Shown here: positions 1 through 10,476 of the stretch, piece after piece
How positions within the stretch are numbered: the stretch's first letter is position 1
Layout: each line of letters opens with the position of its first letter
From: Panicum virgatum
Lineage: Eukaryota; Streptophyta; Magnoliopsida; Poales; Poaceae
DNA: 64,000 bases
NCBI RefSeq assembly: GCF_016808335.1
Contig: NC_053147.1
Span: 16,602,913 to 16,666,912, forward strand
Direction of reading: 5' to 3'
The notes under the pieces: model-generated
Seen by the model: the letters and a program-made list of their open reading frames with translations, nothing else
What the model was told of the DNA's origin: nothing
Database searches by the model: none
Made by a program: the position numbers and the translations under genes

Positions 1-117
1 TAGCTGCATATTACTATATGGCAGCAGTGACTTGTAATAGTAGATAGCTGTAGCAGTAGGAGGTAGGGGCTGCAATGTACTATAGAGCCATGCCTTGTAA
101 ATTCTCACCTTGACCAA

Positions 118-160
118 GAGTGTCTATAAAAGAGGAGAGCAGCTGCAGCTCACAAGATTT
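118..160 (+). promoter_or_regulatory. TATA box and likely transcription start of the hydrolase gene
   Basis: A TATAAA match lies at 124-129, followed about 30 bases later by a purine/CTCA-rich stretch suited to transcription initiation. The next gene, an alpha/beta-hydrolase, has its first plausible ATG at 488, so this would give a leader of roughly 330 bases. The assignment rests on motif and position only. Confidence 0.4.
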
Positions 161-487
161 AAGCAGCAACACTTGCCGTGTTTCGTCTCTGCTTCTCTTC
201 ATCTCACTTCTTCTTCCACCTCCAGAGTGTGCTTGTGTGTGTGAGCTGAGGGTCCTGCACAAGAGGTGCAGCCGCGAGGGAGAGCCATCAATTACAGGGT
301 TCCTATTTTCTTTCCTTGAGTTTACATGGAGCAATTAGTTCGATGCTTGACTACTTCCTGTTGGATAGTAATATTAGATGTATTTCATTTTGAGAGATGC
401 CCAACCTTTTCTTTTTGGAGGCATGTGGTCCGACTTTCAGAGGTTTGGACTGGATAAGATGTGCTTGACCGCCACTAATAGAAACAA

Positions 488-3051
488 ATGCTTCTCAAAA
501 CTGTGAGAAACCTGAAAAATGGTGTTTTGTTGTATTTTTCTTTATTTTTATGTGTTTGTCATTTATCTTGCCAGATAATTTGCTCGGGTACATTGATTGG
601 ATTCCTCAACGTCTTGAAATACAATTCTCTGCTAGTCATGGAGGATCATTGCCTGGCACTACAGGATGTATTCATGAAGGGGCATATGCATTATCTATTA
701 GTAATACTACTACAGAAGAGCAGACTGCAAATGGAATATTTGAAGGCACAATTTTCGGAAAAAGTTTTTCTTGTATTTATCGAAGGTTCAGTTTTTTTAT
801 AGCTTCATCAATCATTAAGTATGTATTTTTGTCCTATGTCTCACATCCACTTTGCAACTATTTGTGGTGTCAGATCATATGGTAGTTCTTCCTATCTTTT
901 CCATGGCTTCGGGGTGGTACGAAGATTGGCGTTCTGTGTGCGAGATCAATGGAGTCTGTTTTCAAGTGAAGTACATGCCAAACTAACTAGGTTAGTTAAT
1001 GCCTTCTCTGTTCAGACTTCTATATTTTGCTTGGGTGTGTGCACCTGTTGCACCTTACAGTTCGAGGACTCAAAAGGCCATTGATGGTGTAACCCAGTCT
1101 TCTTTATTCTAATTAGTTCTAAGATATGTCATTTTGGTCACAGGATTTTACATGTTTCTGGACAACACTACAGGGATCTCGTGAAGACATAGGATGGTTG
1201 CAAAGAACTCAAGCATCGCTTTGTTCAGTGGATGGCACAGGCCGCTTCAAGGAGATATTGCATGAGATCAGGTGATTTTTTTAAACAAATCAGGATGAAG
1301 AACTGCCAAATGTATTACAAAAAAGAAACCCTGATTGGGAAATACAACAAAGTAACAACAACCCCAAAGGGTCAAACAACGACAGTAGCTAACAACTAAA
1401 GACAACCAAGGGCTGGTTGGATTGCGACCTCAGCACGTGCCACACAACACCCTGGCACTGGCACCACTGCTATACTATGCACCACATCAATTTCTTTGGT
1501 TCCCAGTTATAGTGAACTCTGTACAAAAACATTACCACGTTATTTTAGCATTGCTTTCAGTTTCAAATACTGTAGTGTGAAAATTATGATCATACCAAGT
1601 AAGTTGAACTGAAAGTGATTAATCAGTTTCAAGAATGACCAACAGTACTATAAGCTGCTTTATGTTTCAGAAATGGTCTGCACTGCCTGCCTGATACGCT
1701 GGTTTACTTATTTATTCCTGGTGAGACATCTTTCACAATGTAACAAGTTTTTGCAAATGTCTCATTCTTGAAACATAGGCCTGCCTGCCTGATCCTTAAA
1801 TGCCATTGCTTACAAATTGTCTCATCTGTACTCCTTTATGCAGGCCTTTTTAGCAACCACAGTCCACTTTACTTCACCAATACGAAAAGATTCTTTTCAA
1901 AGATGGGATTGGCTTGCCATATTGCAAAAATTCATAGCGAGGTAATTGAGCTGAAGGTTTGCATGCAAGTTTTTCCTCACTAGTTTGTCGAGAATAGGTT
2001 TCATTCTTATTTCGAGTTATGTCCTAAAGCAACAGCTGCTTGTGCTAGTGTTCTTACTATTACTCCTTGTACTTACATGTTGCTTTGTCTAGGCATCAGT
2101 GGAGAAAAATGTGTGGGAACTGAAACAGTACATTGAGGAGCTCTACTGGGGATCTGGTAAGCAAGTTTTGCTCCTTGGCCATAGCAAAGGTGGAGTTGAT
2201 GCAGCTGCAGCTCTTTCCTTGTACTGGTCTGAGCTCAAGGGCAAGGTTGCCGGCCTGGCATTGGTCCAGAGCCCATATGGTGGCACCCCGGTCGCCTCTG
2301 ATATCCTTCGAGAAGGCCAGATTGCTGATAAGGAGACAAGGAGAATCATGGAGCTCATTGTATGCAAATTAATCAAGGTCCTCATCATGAATTGTTACCC
2401 CGTCAAATCCGTTATTTATTTTTCTTTGAAAGTAGGAGCTCTGCCAATTACTTAAGATGGAAAATGGAGAAATCCGTTGTTTACAAACTGTTCATTCATG
2501 ATGTCATCCACTTCAGGGTCTTAAACAAGTGAACATTACAGGGTGACATGAGGGCCTTGGAGGACCTCACCTACGCCAAGAGAAAGGACTTCATCTCCAA
2601 GCACAAGCTCCCTGTCGATGAGCTGCCGGTTATCTCCTTCCACACCGAAGCCAGCACCGCGCCAACAGTTCTCGCAACACTGACCCGCATTGCCCAGGCC
2701 GAGCTCCTGCCATGGCTCCCCTTGCCACGGTTCTTCCTATCAGCATCCGAGTTTGTCGAGTTGATGCTCGCCTCTCTAAAGGTCCCTGTGGTTGCACCTG
2801 TGTCGGCAGCGATGGCGGTCACCGCGCTCCACCTGCGACTGCGGTACGGAGAGAGGAGCGACGGGCTGGTGACTCGGCGTGACGCCGAGGTGCCTGGATC
2901 GGTGGTGGTGAGGCCCGAGAGGAGGCTGGACCACGCGTGGATGGTGTACTCCACGCTGAAGAAGGGCAGCGCTGAGGCTGATGCAAGTGAGATGTGCGAG
3001 GCCCTCCTGGCCATGCTCGTTGAGATCGGAAGGAGCAAGAAATTTCGCTGA
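488..3051 (+). CDS. alpha/beta-hydrolase superfamily (lipase-like) protein, nine exons
   Basis: Exons by phase: 488-521, 575-785, 874-990, 1061-1088, 1144-1271, 1671-1720, 1844-1941, 2093-2377, 2542-3051, giving 486 residues. The nucleophile elbow GHSKGG lies near residue 253, so the serine should be catalytic. A late LDHAW motif could supply the histidine. The segment from DIGWLQRTQAS to the C-terminus resembles plant hydrolases of unknown substrate. There is no clear signal peptide, so a cytosolic or organellar site is open. All exon junctions keep frame. The weakest point is the first intron, only 53 bases and unusually short for a plant, so the N-terminus (MLLKTVRNLKN) and exon 1 are uncertain. 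The exons at 575-1088 are supported by open frame and phase rather than by a recognised domain. The gene ends about 500 bases before the MULE. Confidence 0.8.
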
Positions 3052-3554
3052 TCATCTAGTCATCTGGAGATCTGGATCGTTGGTTTGGTCATGCAAAAAT
3101 GTTTGTGCCTGAAGTCTACTAAACTGAAACTTACTAATCTGAAGTCACCACTCACCAGAGAGATAGAGAGAGAGAAACTACAGCAAATGACAATACTATA
3201 GCCTTTACAGGGAATTATGAAAACTAGATTGCACTTTTCCTTCTGTTGGAAGAAAATACACTTGGCCACATGCCATTTTGTTTTAACGAACAACTCTATC
3301 GTGACGTTAAATTCTTCACACATCACTTTTTCATTCAGTGTTTTATTATTATTTTCCTATTAATTTATGATGCGTTTTACACCACTGGATTATTCCATTC
3401 CCTCTTCTGAGTACACACCTACCCACGAGCATAGCAATGTTACCTAGCTGATTCCGCCTTCACGGTAGGATCACGTAAACTAGCAACTGTTGGGTCCCGA
3501 AGCAAGTACTGATAGGGGGCCCAATGTCAGCCTCACTCTCTTGTCTCGTCGAGG
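3052..3554. other. 3' untranslated region and spacer
   Basis: AT-rich sequence between the hydrolase stop codon and the MULE. It probably holds the hydrolase 3' UTR. No other gene or repeat was recognised. Confidence 0.4.
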
Positions 3555-3564
3555 CTTCCACCCC

Positions 3565-3912
3565 GGTTTTTTTTAAAACTTTTTTTAATAATATTTTAAT
3601 TTTAACCCGTATCAAGGTATATTTGTACCACGTAGCCCGTTTGGTCGCGCCAATGCACCTGGCGCGACAAGAGCCAGTGCATATGGCGCGACAGGACTGC
3701 CACGCTGGCGCTCGGTGCAATGCTGCGCCACGGCTGCGCTGACGGGGCAATGACGTGGCACCTCTGTCGTGCCACATGCGCTGGCGCGACAAGAGTTCTG
3801 TCGCGCCAGGCGGGGCTGGCGCGACAAGCGCATTATCTGGGCCCGCACAGGCCCCCTTCCTCCCCCACCCTCCCACTCTTCCTCCCCGCTCCCGTGCAGT
3901 GCGCCGCCAACG
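3565..3912 (+). repeat. left terminal inverted repeat of the MULE
   Basis: The outer 50 bases are T-rich. The rest is GC-rich and carries six copies of the core GGCGCGAC or its complement (about 3645-3830). It matches the reverse complement of 10025-10379 with substitutions and small gaps. The inner border is approximate. Confidence 0.8.
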
Positions 3913-4148
3913 CATCGCCTCCACCGCCGCCGGCCAGATCCCCCCCAAATCCGGCGATTTGGGGGGGGGTTGATGCACGTTTTAGTTATACCGCTGAAGA
4001 GTTGCGCATGATGAAGTTATCCCACATTGAAGTCCCGACGGTTTCAAATGCCAAGGATCTTAGCAGGATCTATAGAGCCATTTGTGACTCATATATTTTT
4101 TAAAGCGAGTCTGTAATTGATAGTGACAGTCAAGAGATTTGCAAGGGC

Positions 4149-4618
4149 ATGAAGTTCAATTCACTTCCAGAGTTGCAGTTTTTCTTGGCTGATTATGCAG
4201 TGCGTCATCATCGTCCATTTAATGTGGTTCATTCGGACAAGTGCGTACGGTACGATGTGCTATGCAAGCAGGGGTGCCTATGGGGTGTATGGGCACGGAT
4301 TGTTAGGGGCACTGGTCAGTGGAAAATCACCAAAGTAAGACAGCATCACACATGTGCATCCTCGAGACCGAAGCAAGTTCACGCACAGTGCACGACACGT
4401 TACCTAGCACATCGCATTCTTGGTATTGTTCGGAAGGACAACGACACATCAGTTCCTTCGCTTATGGAGTCAATTTTCGGCATGTGTTCTTACCGGGTGA
4501 AGTACTCGAAAGCTTGGCGTGCAAAACAGCATGCTATAGCTCTTTGCTGGGGAGATTGGCTAGAGTCATATGCAAGGGTGCCCAGAGTCTTGACGGGCAT
4601 GTCCCTATACAATCTAGG
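4149..4618 (+). pseudogene. MuDR/MURA-type MULE transposase, N-terminal fragment
   Basis: The open frame encodes the DNA-binding N-terminal part of plant MULE transposases. It starts with the FNSLPELQFFLADYAVRHH-type segment, then the HTC zinc-ligand region (residues about 60-75), and ends with the YSKAWRAKQ and GDWLESYARVP stretch that precedes the catalytic DDE domain. The frame runs into the LTR at 4619 and stops at 4661. The whole catalytic domain and C-terminal zinc knuckle are missing, so this copy is dead. Codons just upstream (3983-4100) also look like transposase sequence but contain a stop. Confidence 0.8.
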
Positions 4619-5424
4619 TGTCGGTACCCTGCAGCTGGGGTACCCACTCCTACTGTGCTAAGACTCGCGTAGTTATCCGTAACTACGCCCTAAGGAGCTG
4701 AGCAGCTGGACCCCTGGGGTCCGACTCCATCTCACCGGACCAACGGTCCCGGACCCGTCCCCGAGCGGGAAGCGGGTCCGGTGTCACCACGTGTCCCAGA
4801 GGTGGAAATACTCAGCACCTGTGGCCGCGGACCCGGACCCCCGCAGGTGGGTCCGGGACCTCCACGTGCCTATCCGGACCCCCGTGAGCTCTCGGCTCAG
4901 CTCAGCTAGCTCACGTGGACTGAGTTAGTAGTTCGGCGCTTCATCATGACCTCGACGCGCGGCTACAGAGGCTAGACTCTACTCTGACAGGACAGCTCAA
5001 GACCATCCCTGGTCAGGAGCTACGCACGGAAGCCGACGACAAGATCTCCGGATCTGAGGCATTGAAGGCCAAAGTGTAGTTTATAATACATCGCCGGGCC
5101 CACCTGTCGGGGCCCCGCTCAGTGTACGTGCTCCCCTTGGACATATAAAAGGGAGAGCACGCCCGCTAGAACACTGATTCTCGGACGCTCTCTGGACGGA
5201 GCACTAGACACGCCAAGACTCTCAATCTATTGAGAGCGCAAGCAATACAACACACAGTGGACGTCGGGTATTACGCTCCGGCGGCCCGAACCACTCTAAA
5301 CCTGTTGTGTTTATCGCGTTCCACCACCGAGATTGGGCTAATCCTAGCTAACCCCCGAGTACTCACCCTCTGGGTTTAGGCGGGTGCATTACGTCACCCG
5401 GCTTTGTGTTTGCACACCACGACA
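4619..5424 (+). repeat. left LTR
   Basis: Begins TGTCGGTACCCTGCAG and ends CACACCACGACA. It is 806 bases long and lacks an internal segment of roughly 280 bases that is present in the right LTR at about 7154-7432. A TATAAAAGGGAGAGC promoter-like motif lies near 5145. Confidence 0.85.
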
Positions 5425-5443
5425 TTTGGCGCGCCAGGTAGGG
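5425..5443 (+). other. primer-binding site
   Basis: TTTGGCGCGCCAGGTAGGG directly follows the left LTR, the position and style of the tRNA primer site in many grass gypsy-type elements. The tRNA was not identified. Confidence 0.6.
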
Positions 5444-5483
5444 TAGGCTTTAGCTAGTTTTAGCTCATCTCTTGCTTATCTCC

Positions 5484-5720
5484 ATGGTTTGGATGGTTGA
5501 GCACTCCCACCACAACGACGTCGTCGATATGACGGAGGGTGTGGCGTCATCCGCGCCACGCGCCTCTCGCCTTCCTGCGCTAGGGGCAACCGTGCCCGTG
5601 GAACAGCCACCGTCGGCGGCGGTGCGCGCTGCACGTCGACGAGAGTCAGGGCGCCCGTCAAGGGCCCCCTCACAAGCTGCGAGCGGCGGATCAACAAATC
5701 CCAGCTCACAGCAAACCTAA
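5484..5720 (+). pseudogene. short ORF after the primer site, possible gag start remnant
   Basis: A 78-codon frame begins with the first ATG after the primer site and is Ala/Ser/Pro-rich. It matches no domain I recognise. Its position is where gag would begin, but no capsid or zinc-knuckle sequence follows. Confidence 0.3.
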
Positions 5721-5737
5721 CTCATGTGAGGAAGCCC

Positions 5738-5905
5738 GCTCCGGTGGAAAGACGACTCCGGTCGCACCAAGCCCGCTCCGGCGGAAAGCCGACTCTGGTC
5801 ACACCAAGCCTGCTCCGGCGGAAAGCCCACTCCGGTCGCACTAAGCCGACTCTGGTGGCTCTCTCCAACGTTAAGCCGACTCCGGTCGCACCCCCGACTC
5901 TACAT
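5738..5905 (+). repeat. tandem repeats in the retrotransposon interior
   Basis: Degenerate copies of a unit of about 35 bases, with the core GCTCCGGCGGAAAGCC followed by GACTCYGGTCRCACYAAGCC, are repeated about four to five times. They do not continue the preceding frame usefully. Confidence 0.6.
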
Positions 5906-5997
5906 CTCTGTAAGTTCTACCCTTAGAGGCCTAGCAGGAAATAAACATTTTCCTTTGTAACTAGGTAGTACTTCCGTGTGGTCCAGTCCAGCGAGCC

Positions 5998-6573
5998 TCC
6001 CCCGTGGAGGGGTCCGGACCTCTGCGAACCAGGTTCAGGGAAGCGTACTCACCCTCCGGGGAGGTCCGGAGCCGTGTAGCCGCTTAGCCTGGTTCCGTAC
6101 CCTAAGCCTGCATGCTCTACCTCCCTAGGGCGAGTACCGTAGTACCTAAGACTGGGGGCCCGGAGGTCCGGACAGCTCCGGCCTCATAAACCCGTGTTCT
6201 GGCTTACATCGCACATCTCATGTACATCTAGTTATAAAGGAAAAGTTTATTCTCAGTTCGCCTCTAAGGATATTACATTCCAATTTCAATCTACGCATTC
6301 TGTTTGCGCTAACCCCACGTGGCTTCTTACTCTTGTGCGGTGATTGTGGTCCGAATTGAGTTGGCTAGCTAGTGACTTAGCTCGAGACCCCTCATGGAAG
6401 AGAGGGGTTCGGACCCCTGGGAACCTGCAGGTTAAGGGAAGTGCACTCATTCTCCGGGGAGGTCTGGAGCCGTGTAGCCGCTTAGCCTGGTTCCGTACCC
6501 TAAGCCTGCACGCACCACCTCCTATGAATGAGTGACGTAGTACCTAGGACTGGGAACCTGGAGGTCCGGACTT
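5998..6573 (+). repeat. two direct repeats of about 170-185 bases
   Basis: The blocks at about 5998-6183 and 6403-6573 share GGGGAGGTC, GAGCCGTGTAGCCGCTTAGC, CTGGTTCCGTACCCTAAGCC and GTAGTACCTA. Each ends GGAGGTCCGGAC. They lie in the retrotransposon interior and are non-coding. Similar internal repeats occur in other grass non-autonomous LTR elements. Confidence 0.6.
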
Positions 6574-6841
6574 TCTCTTAACCTAAAGGCCGGCCCCTTG
6601 AGCTCCATTCACTGAACCTAGATGTCTATCTCAAAGGATTACAGCCAACAGAATTTGGGACCCGTGGGCACGCTACTAAGCATCTACCTTGAGTCATGTG
6701 CAGGTCCAAACGTGATGATGCAGCAGGTGACCCAAAGGATGGACGACGCAGGACAAGACCCTTGCGGCGTGCACCGCTGGGCGCCAGAAGCAACTAAGTT
6801 GCTCACAGTAGTGGCCCCACCTACGGGTTCGTTGCCTCTCC

Positions 6842-6862
6842 CGAGGCGGGCCCGGGGGGCTC
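6842..6862 (+). other. polypurine tract
   Basis: A GGCGGG and GGGGGG-rich run ends just before the right LTR, as expected for the plus-strand primer. It is interrupted by CCC. Confidence 0.4.
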
Positions 6863-7939
6863 TATCGGTACCCTGCAGCTGGGGGTACCCACTCCTACTG
6901 TGCCAAGACTCGCGTAGTTATCCGTAACTATGCCATAAGGAGCTGAGCAGCCGAACCCCTGGGGTCCGACTCCATCTCACCGGACCAACGGTCCCGGACC
7001 CGTCCCCGAGCGAGAAGCGGGTCCAGTGTCACCACGTGTCCCAGAGGTGGAAATGCTCAGCACCTGTGGCCGCGGACCCGGACCCCCGCAGGTGGGTCCG
7101 GAACCTCCACGTGCCTATTCGGACCCCCGTGAGCTCTCGGCTCAGCTAGCTGCTCGGGAGGGGTCCGGAGCTGCCGCGTGTCACGCAGACGCGGGCGCAA
7201 GCCTTCCGTTGGAAGCTCCCTCACCCACCCGCATTAATTGCGAGTGGTTGAGGCAGGCTCTGCTGCCTCTGGGCACGGGGCAGCTTTTGTCAATCCACAC
7301 TGTGGATCGCCAGTTACCAAGGCGGCTCGTCAGTTACCAAGGCAAGCATTAAAGACTCAGCGCCGCGTGCATGGGCGACGAGTCATGATGACCAGCTACT
7401 AACTGGAGCAACAGTACACGCTGCTACAGTGGACCGAGTCAGTAGTTCGGTGCTTCATCATGACCTCGACGCGCGACTGCAGAGGCTAGACTCTACTCTG
7501 ACAGGACAGCTCAAGACCATCCCTGGTCAGGAGCTACGCACGGAAGCCAACGACAAGATCTCCGGATCTGAGGCATTGAAGGCCAAAGTGTAGTTTATAA
7601 TACATCGCCGGGCCCACCTGTCGGGGCCCCGCTCAGTGTACGTGCTCCCCTTGGACATATAAAAGGGAGAGCACGCCCGCTAGAACACGGATTCTCGGAC
7701 GCTCTCTGGGCGGAGCACTAGACACGCCAAGACTCTCAACCTCTTGAGAGCGCAAGCAATACAACACACAGTGGACGTAGGGTATTACGCTCCGGCGGCC
7801 CGAACCACTCTAAACCTGCTGTGTTCATCGCGTTCCACCACCGAGATTGGGGTAATCCTAGCTAACCCCCCGAGTACTCACCCTCTGGGTTTAGGCGGGT
7901 GCATTACGCCACCCGGCTGTGGGTTTGCACACCACGACA
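6863..7939 (+). repeat. right LTR
   Basis: Same sequence as the left LTR with scattered substitutions. It is longer because it keeps about 280 bases at 7154-7432 that the left copy has lost. It ends CACACCACGACA and is followed without a matching target repeat by plant-mobile-domain coding sequence. Confidence 0.85.
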
Positions 7940-9005
7940 ACTATATCTTGGATGGTCTTGCCAATTCTTGGCCAGCAGTGGGAGAATATAGCACAGTACA
8001 GCTGGGGCTCAGCAACACTTGCTTGGATGTATCGACAGCTCTGTGACGCATGCAGGCGTGTTGGAAATGACTCAAACCTTGGTGGATGTGCATACTTGTT
8101 GCAGATATGGATTTGGGAAAGGTTCCCTGTTGGCCGGCCATACCGTGGCAAATTGGAGGTTTGTTTCATGCTCTTATGTTAGCATTTGATTACTTGGACA
8201 ACACTTTTTCTAATTAATCCTAACTTAATTTTTTTTGAAGGCATGACCACACCATGACGAGGGGTCAAGGCCTACTGTTGCTTATTTCTGGAAGAATGTG
8301 GGCGCTGTTAGAGGGGATCATGTGCGCCGTTACATGCGCTACATGGACGATTTGGATTGCCTAACACAAAATCAAGTAATACTTCTTCCGAATTTGTGAG
8401 TACTTATATGGTGTAGAATGATACTATTTTTTAATATTTGCATAGATATTCTGGACACCGTACGATAGAGATGAGCTGGACAACTTGGGCTTGAGTGACT
8501 TGTGCAGACGGGATGAAGAATTGTGGAGGTCATGCGTCCCTTTGATTTTCTTCTTTGTCGTGGAGATGCACTTGCCTCACTGTGTCAATAGGCAGTTCTC
8601 AAGACTACAAGACTTTCCACCGGAGGTTATTTCAACATCCCAAGCTTTGCACCGCTACATTAATTTTGTTTGAGGTCATTTTTCATTTAATTTGTTTCAT
8701 TCATACCCAAACACTTATAGCCCACCATATTGTTATTGCAGTATCGACATGAAGAAACGATATACTGAGAATGATTGGCGTGTCAAGCACGCGTTGCCAC
8801 TTGCGCAATGGGAACAGAGGCAAAGAATGGATCCAGAATCAGGTGCCGCTCATAGGCACAACCATTACAAGGAATATCTACGCTGGTTTCATTCTGTTGC
8901 AAGAGTTTTAGTGAAGCCTCCACGATCCAACGAGCCTATAGAAGACTGTGCGGACACTGACGATGACATCGTCGATGAGTATGATAATATCACTCGCCTC
9001 TTGAA
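7940..9005 (+). pseudogene. plant mobile domain (aminotransferase-like / 'phosphatase 7 long form'-type) gene, 5'-truncated
   Basis: Coding blocks at about 7940-8158, 8270-8373, 8446-8651 and 8742-9005 encode in order the PMD segments QYSWGSATLAWMYRQLC, GGCAYLLQIWIWERFPVGRP, PTVAYFWKNVGAVRG, SDLCRRDEELWRS, EMHLPHCV, DFPPEVISTSQALHR, RYTENDWRVKHA and HRHNHYKEYLRWFHSVAR. Short introns with plausible splice sites separate them. The N-terminal half of the domain is missing at the junction with the right LTR. PMD genes are often carried by grass MULEs, and here the gene sits between the transposase fragment and the right TIR, so it is cargo of the element. It is probably not functional. Confidence 0.8.
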
Positions 9006-9029
9006 CTCGCATCGTCATTGGAGGAGGAT

Positions 9030-9381
9030 TAGGTGGAGGAGGCACCCACCTCTTGAACTCATTGAGTGGCTTTGTCTCATCCTTATCATATGGGAAAAGC
9101 CGGATTCTAGGTTCAAATTTGTCTGGTCCATCAATCCATTGAAAGAACATACACGGCTCTGTCCAGTAATATATATCTCTTCCGGCACTCACAGTGTGCA
9201 TTTCCGACTTAACAGAACACATGTAGTACGCTCTAGCAGCTGTGGTCGGCCATCTAGATTGTTTCACCTCTGTCGGAATACCACATTCACAATTTGGGAC
9301 AGGTAGTGCTGGAGGGACTGGGGCATCCTCTCATCTTACTGTAGGATACTGTATCTCAACCTTACGCTTGCGTTCCGCCAT
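9030..9381 (-). pseudogene. zinc-finger-like MULE cargo gene fragment, minus strand
   Basis: Reading the minus strand from ATG at 9381 gives a basic start (MAERKRKVEIQYPTV), an in-frame TGA after codon 16, then a CECGIPTEVKQSRWP segment, ARAYYMCSVKSE, the PCMFFQWIDGPDKF core, LFPYDKDE and a proline-rich end. I recognise this Cys-rich pattern as a GRF-like zinc-finger family of unknown function common in grass MULEs. It is cut short where it meets the end of the convergent PMD gene near 9005-9030. The internal stop and truncation make it a pseudogene. Confidence 0.65.
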
Positions 9382-10024
9382 CAACCTGTACAGTGTGTCA
9401 TTATTGGACCAGCAAAAAATCAAATTTCACAATTCATATATGTATCATCTAAACCTCAAATCAGGAGTACAATGTCAACTACAAAACTATTTCTCGAATC
9501 AATACTCGGTCTACTAATCCTTCAACCATGGACAACTATCGAAAATTACAACATCCTCCATGGTGCTTAATAATTACTCCATGCTCAAACTCTAAATATT
9601 TCTTTAACATACGACCGTGAAAGAAAGAAATTAATTACTTCACCTTCTAAGAAAGCAACTACACAAAAAAAATCATGGTGCCTATTATCCATGAACTTGT
9701 TTCATAATATCCTTCCACCTACTCAACACTACAATTCCATATTAATCGATGCATGCACATACTATCTCACGTTCAAATCGCGGGCAGAGTACCATCTACG
9801 TGTCATCAAAAGCTTTAATCATGAGCACACTACCAACTATATGACCATTTCTCAAATTAAAACTCAAACCCTAACATCCAAGAACTGCCCATAACTCATA
9901 TTCTACATGGTAAAATGAAGAGAAAATAGGAGCAATACCTTCGGGAACCTTGGGGAACGTTTCCCCCCACTTTTCCACACCTCACCGCGGATTTTCAGTG
10001 GATCCAAGGGGGGGGCGGCGTCGC
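9382..10024. other. AT-rich MULE interior
   Basis: No coding sequence was recognised. It lies upstream of the minus-strand frame and could have been its promoter. Confidence 0.3.
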
Positions 10025-10379
10025 CTGTTGGAGCTCGGGGGTGCAGAGGGGGGGAGGAAAGGGAGGTGGGGGGGAGAGAAGGGATGCTGCGGGCCAGGAC
10101 ATTGGCCTTGTCGCGCCAGCCCGCATGGCGCGACAGCCTTGTCGCGCCAGTGCATGTGGCGTGACAGTCTTGGCCCACGTCGGCGTGCTGCTGGCGCCCC
10201 GCTGGTGCACCGCCAGGGCGGCAGCCAGCGTGGCAGCCCTGTCGCGCATGCACTGGCGCGACAGTTGCTCCCTATCGCGCCAGTATCATTGGCGCGACCA
10301 AACGGGGTATGTGCTGCAAATAAATCCGTATACGAGTTAAACTTAAAATATTATTAAAAAAGATTAAAAATAAAAAAAT
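10025..10379 (-). repeat. right terminal inverted repeat of the MULE
   Basis: Inverted copy of 3565-3912, with six GGCGCGAC/GTCGCGCC-type cores at about 10108-10298 and an A-rich outer end. It is now the sequence immediately upstream of the L21 gene. Confidence 0.8.
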
Positions 10380-10476
10380 CTTCCACCCCTTAAACCCTCG
10401 TCAAAACCGCTGCTTGACGAATATTTCCATTTCTGCCCTTTCCTCGCTTCCGCCCGCCGCCGCCGTCGACGCAGCC

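Larger units (their letters stand above)
4619..7939 (+). mobile_element. non-autonomous LTR retrotransposon nested in the MULE
   Basis: Two direct repeats of 806 and 1077 bases enclose 1.44 kb of internal DNA that has a primer-binding site and polypurine tract but no pol genes. The LTRs carry the terminal pair TGTCG...CGACA (first bases TATCG in the right copy). Each LTR has its own TATAAAA signal (near 5145 and 7660) and a downstream start region. The lack of reverse transcriptase marks a LARD/TRIM-like passenger that relies on a partner element. The expected 5-bp target duplication is absent (CTAGG left, ACTAT right). Confidence 0.85.
3565..10379 (+). mobile_element. Mutator-like element (MULE) with long TIRs and a 10-bp target-site duplication
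   Basis: The two ends are inverted copies of each other for about 350 bases, sharing blocks such as TTTTTTAATAATATTTTAA and CCCGTTTGGTCGCGCCAAT. CTTCCACCCC occurs directly outside both ends (3555-3564 and 10380-10389), a perfect 10-bp duplication within the 9-11 bp typical of Mutator insertions. Inside are a transposase fragment (plus), a nested LTR retrotransposon, a plant-mobile-domain gene (plus) and a zinc-finger-like frame (minus). The element is 6.8 kb, of which 3.3 kb is the nested insert. The transposase is incomplete, so the copy cannot move on its own, but the intact ends might still be mobilised in trans. It lies between the hydrolase gene and L21, with its right end 97 bp before the L21 start codon. 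Confidence 0.9.

Noticed and set aside
4619..7939. Autonomous gypsy or copia element
   Set aside because: Only 1.4 kb of internal sequence and no protease, reverse transcriptase, RNase H or integrase motif in any frame.
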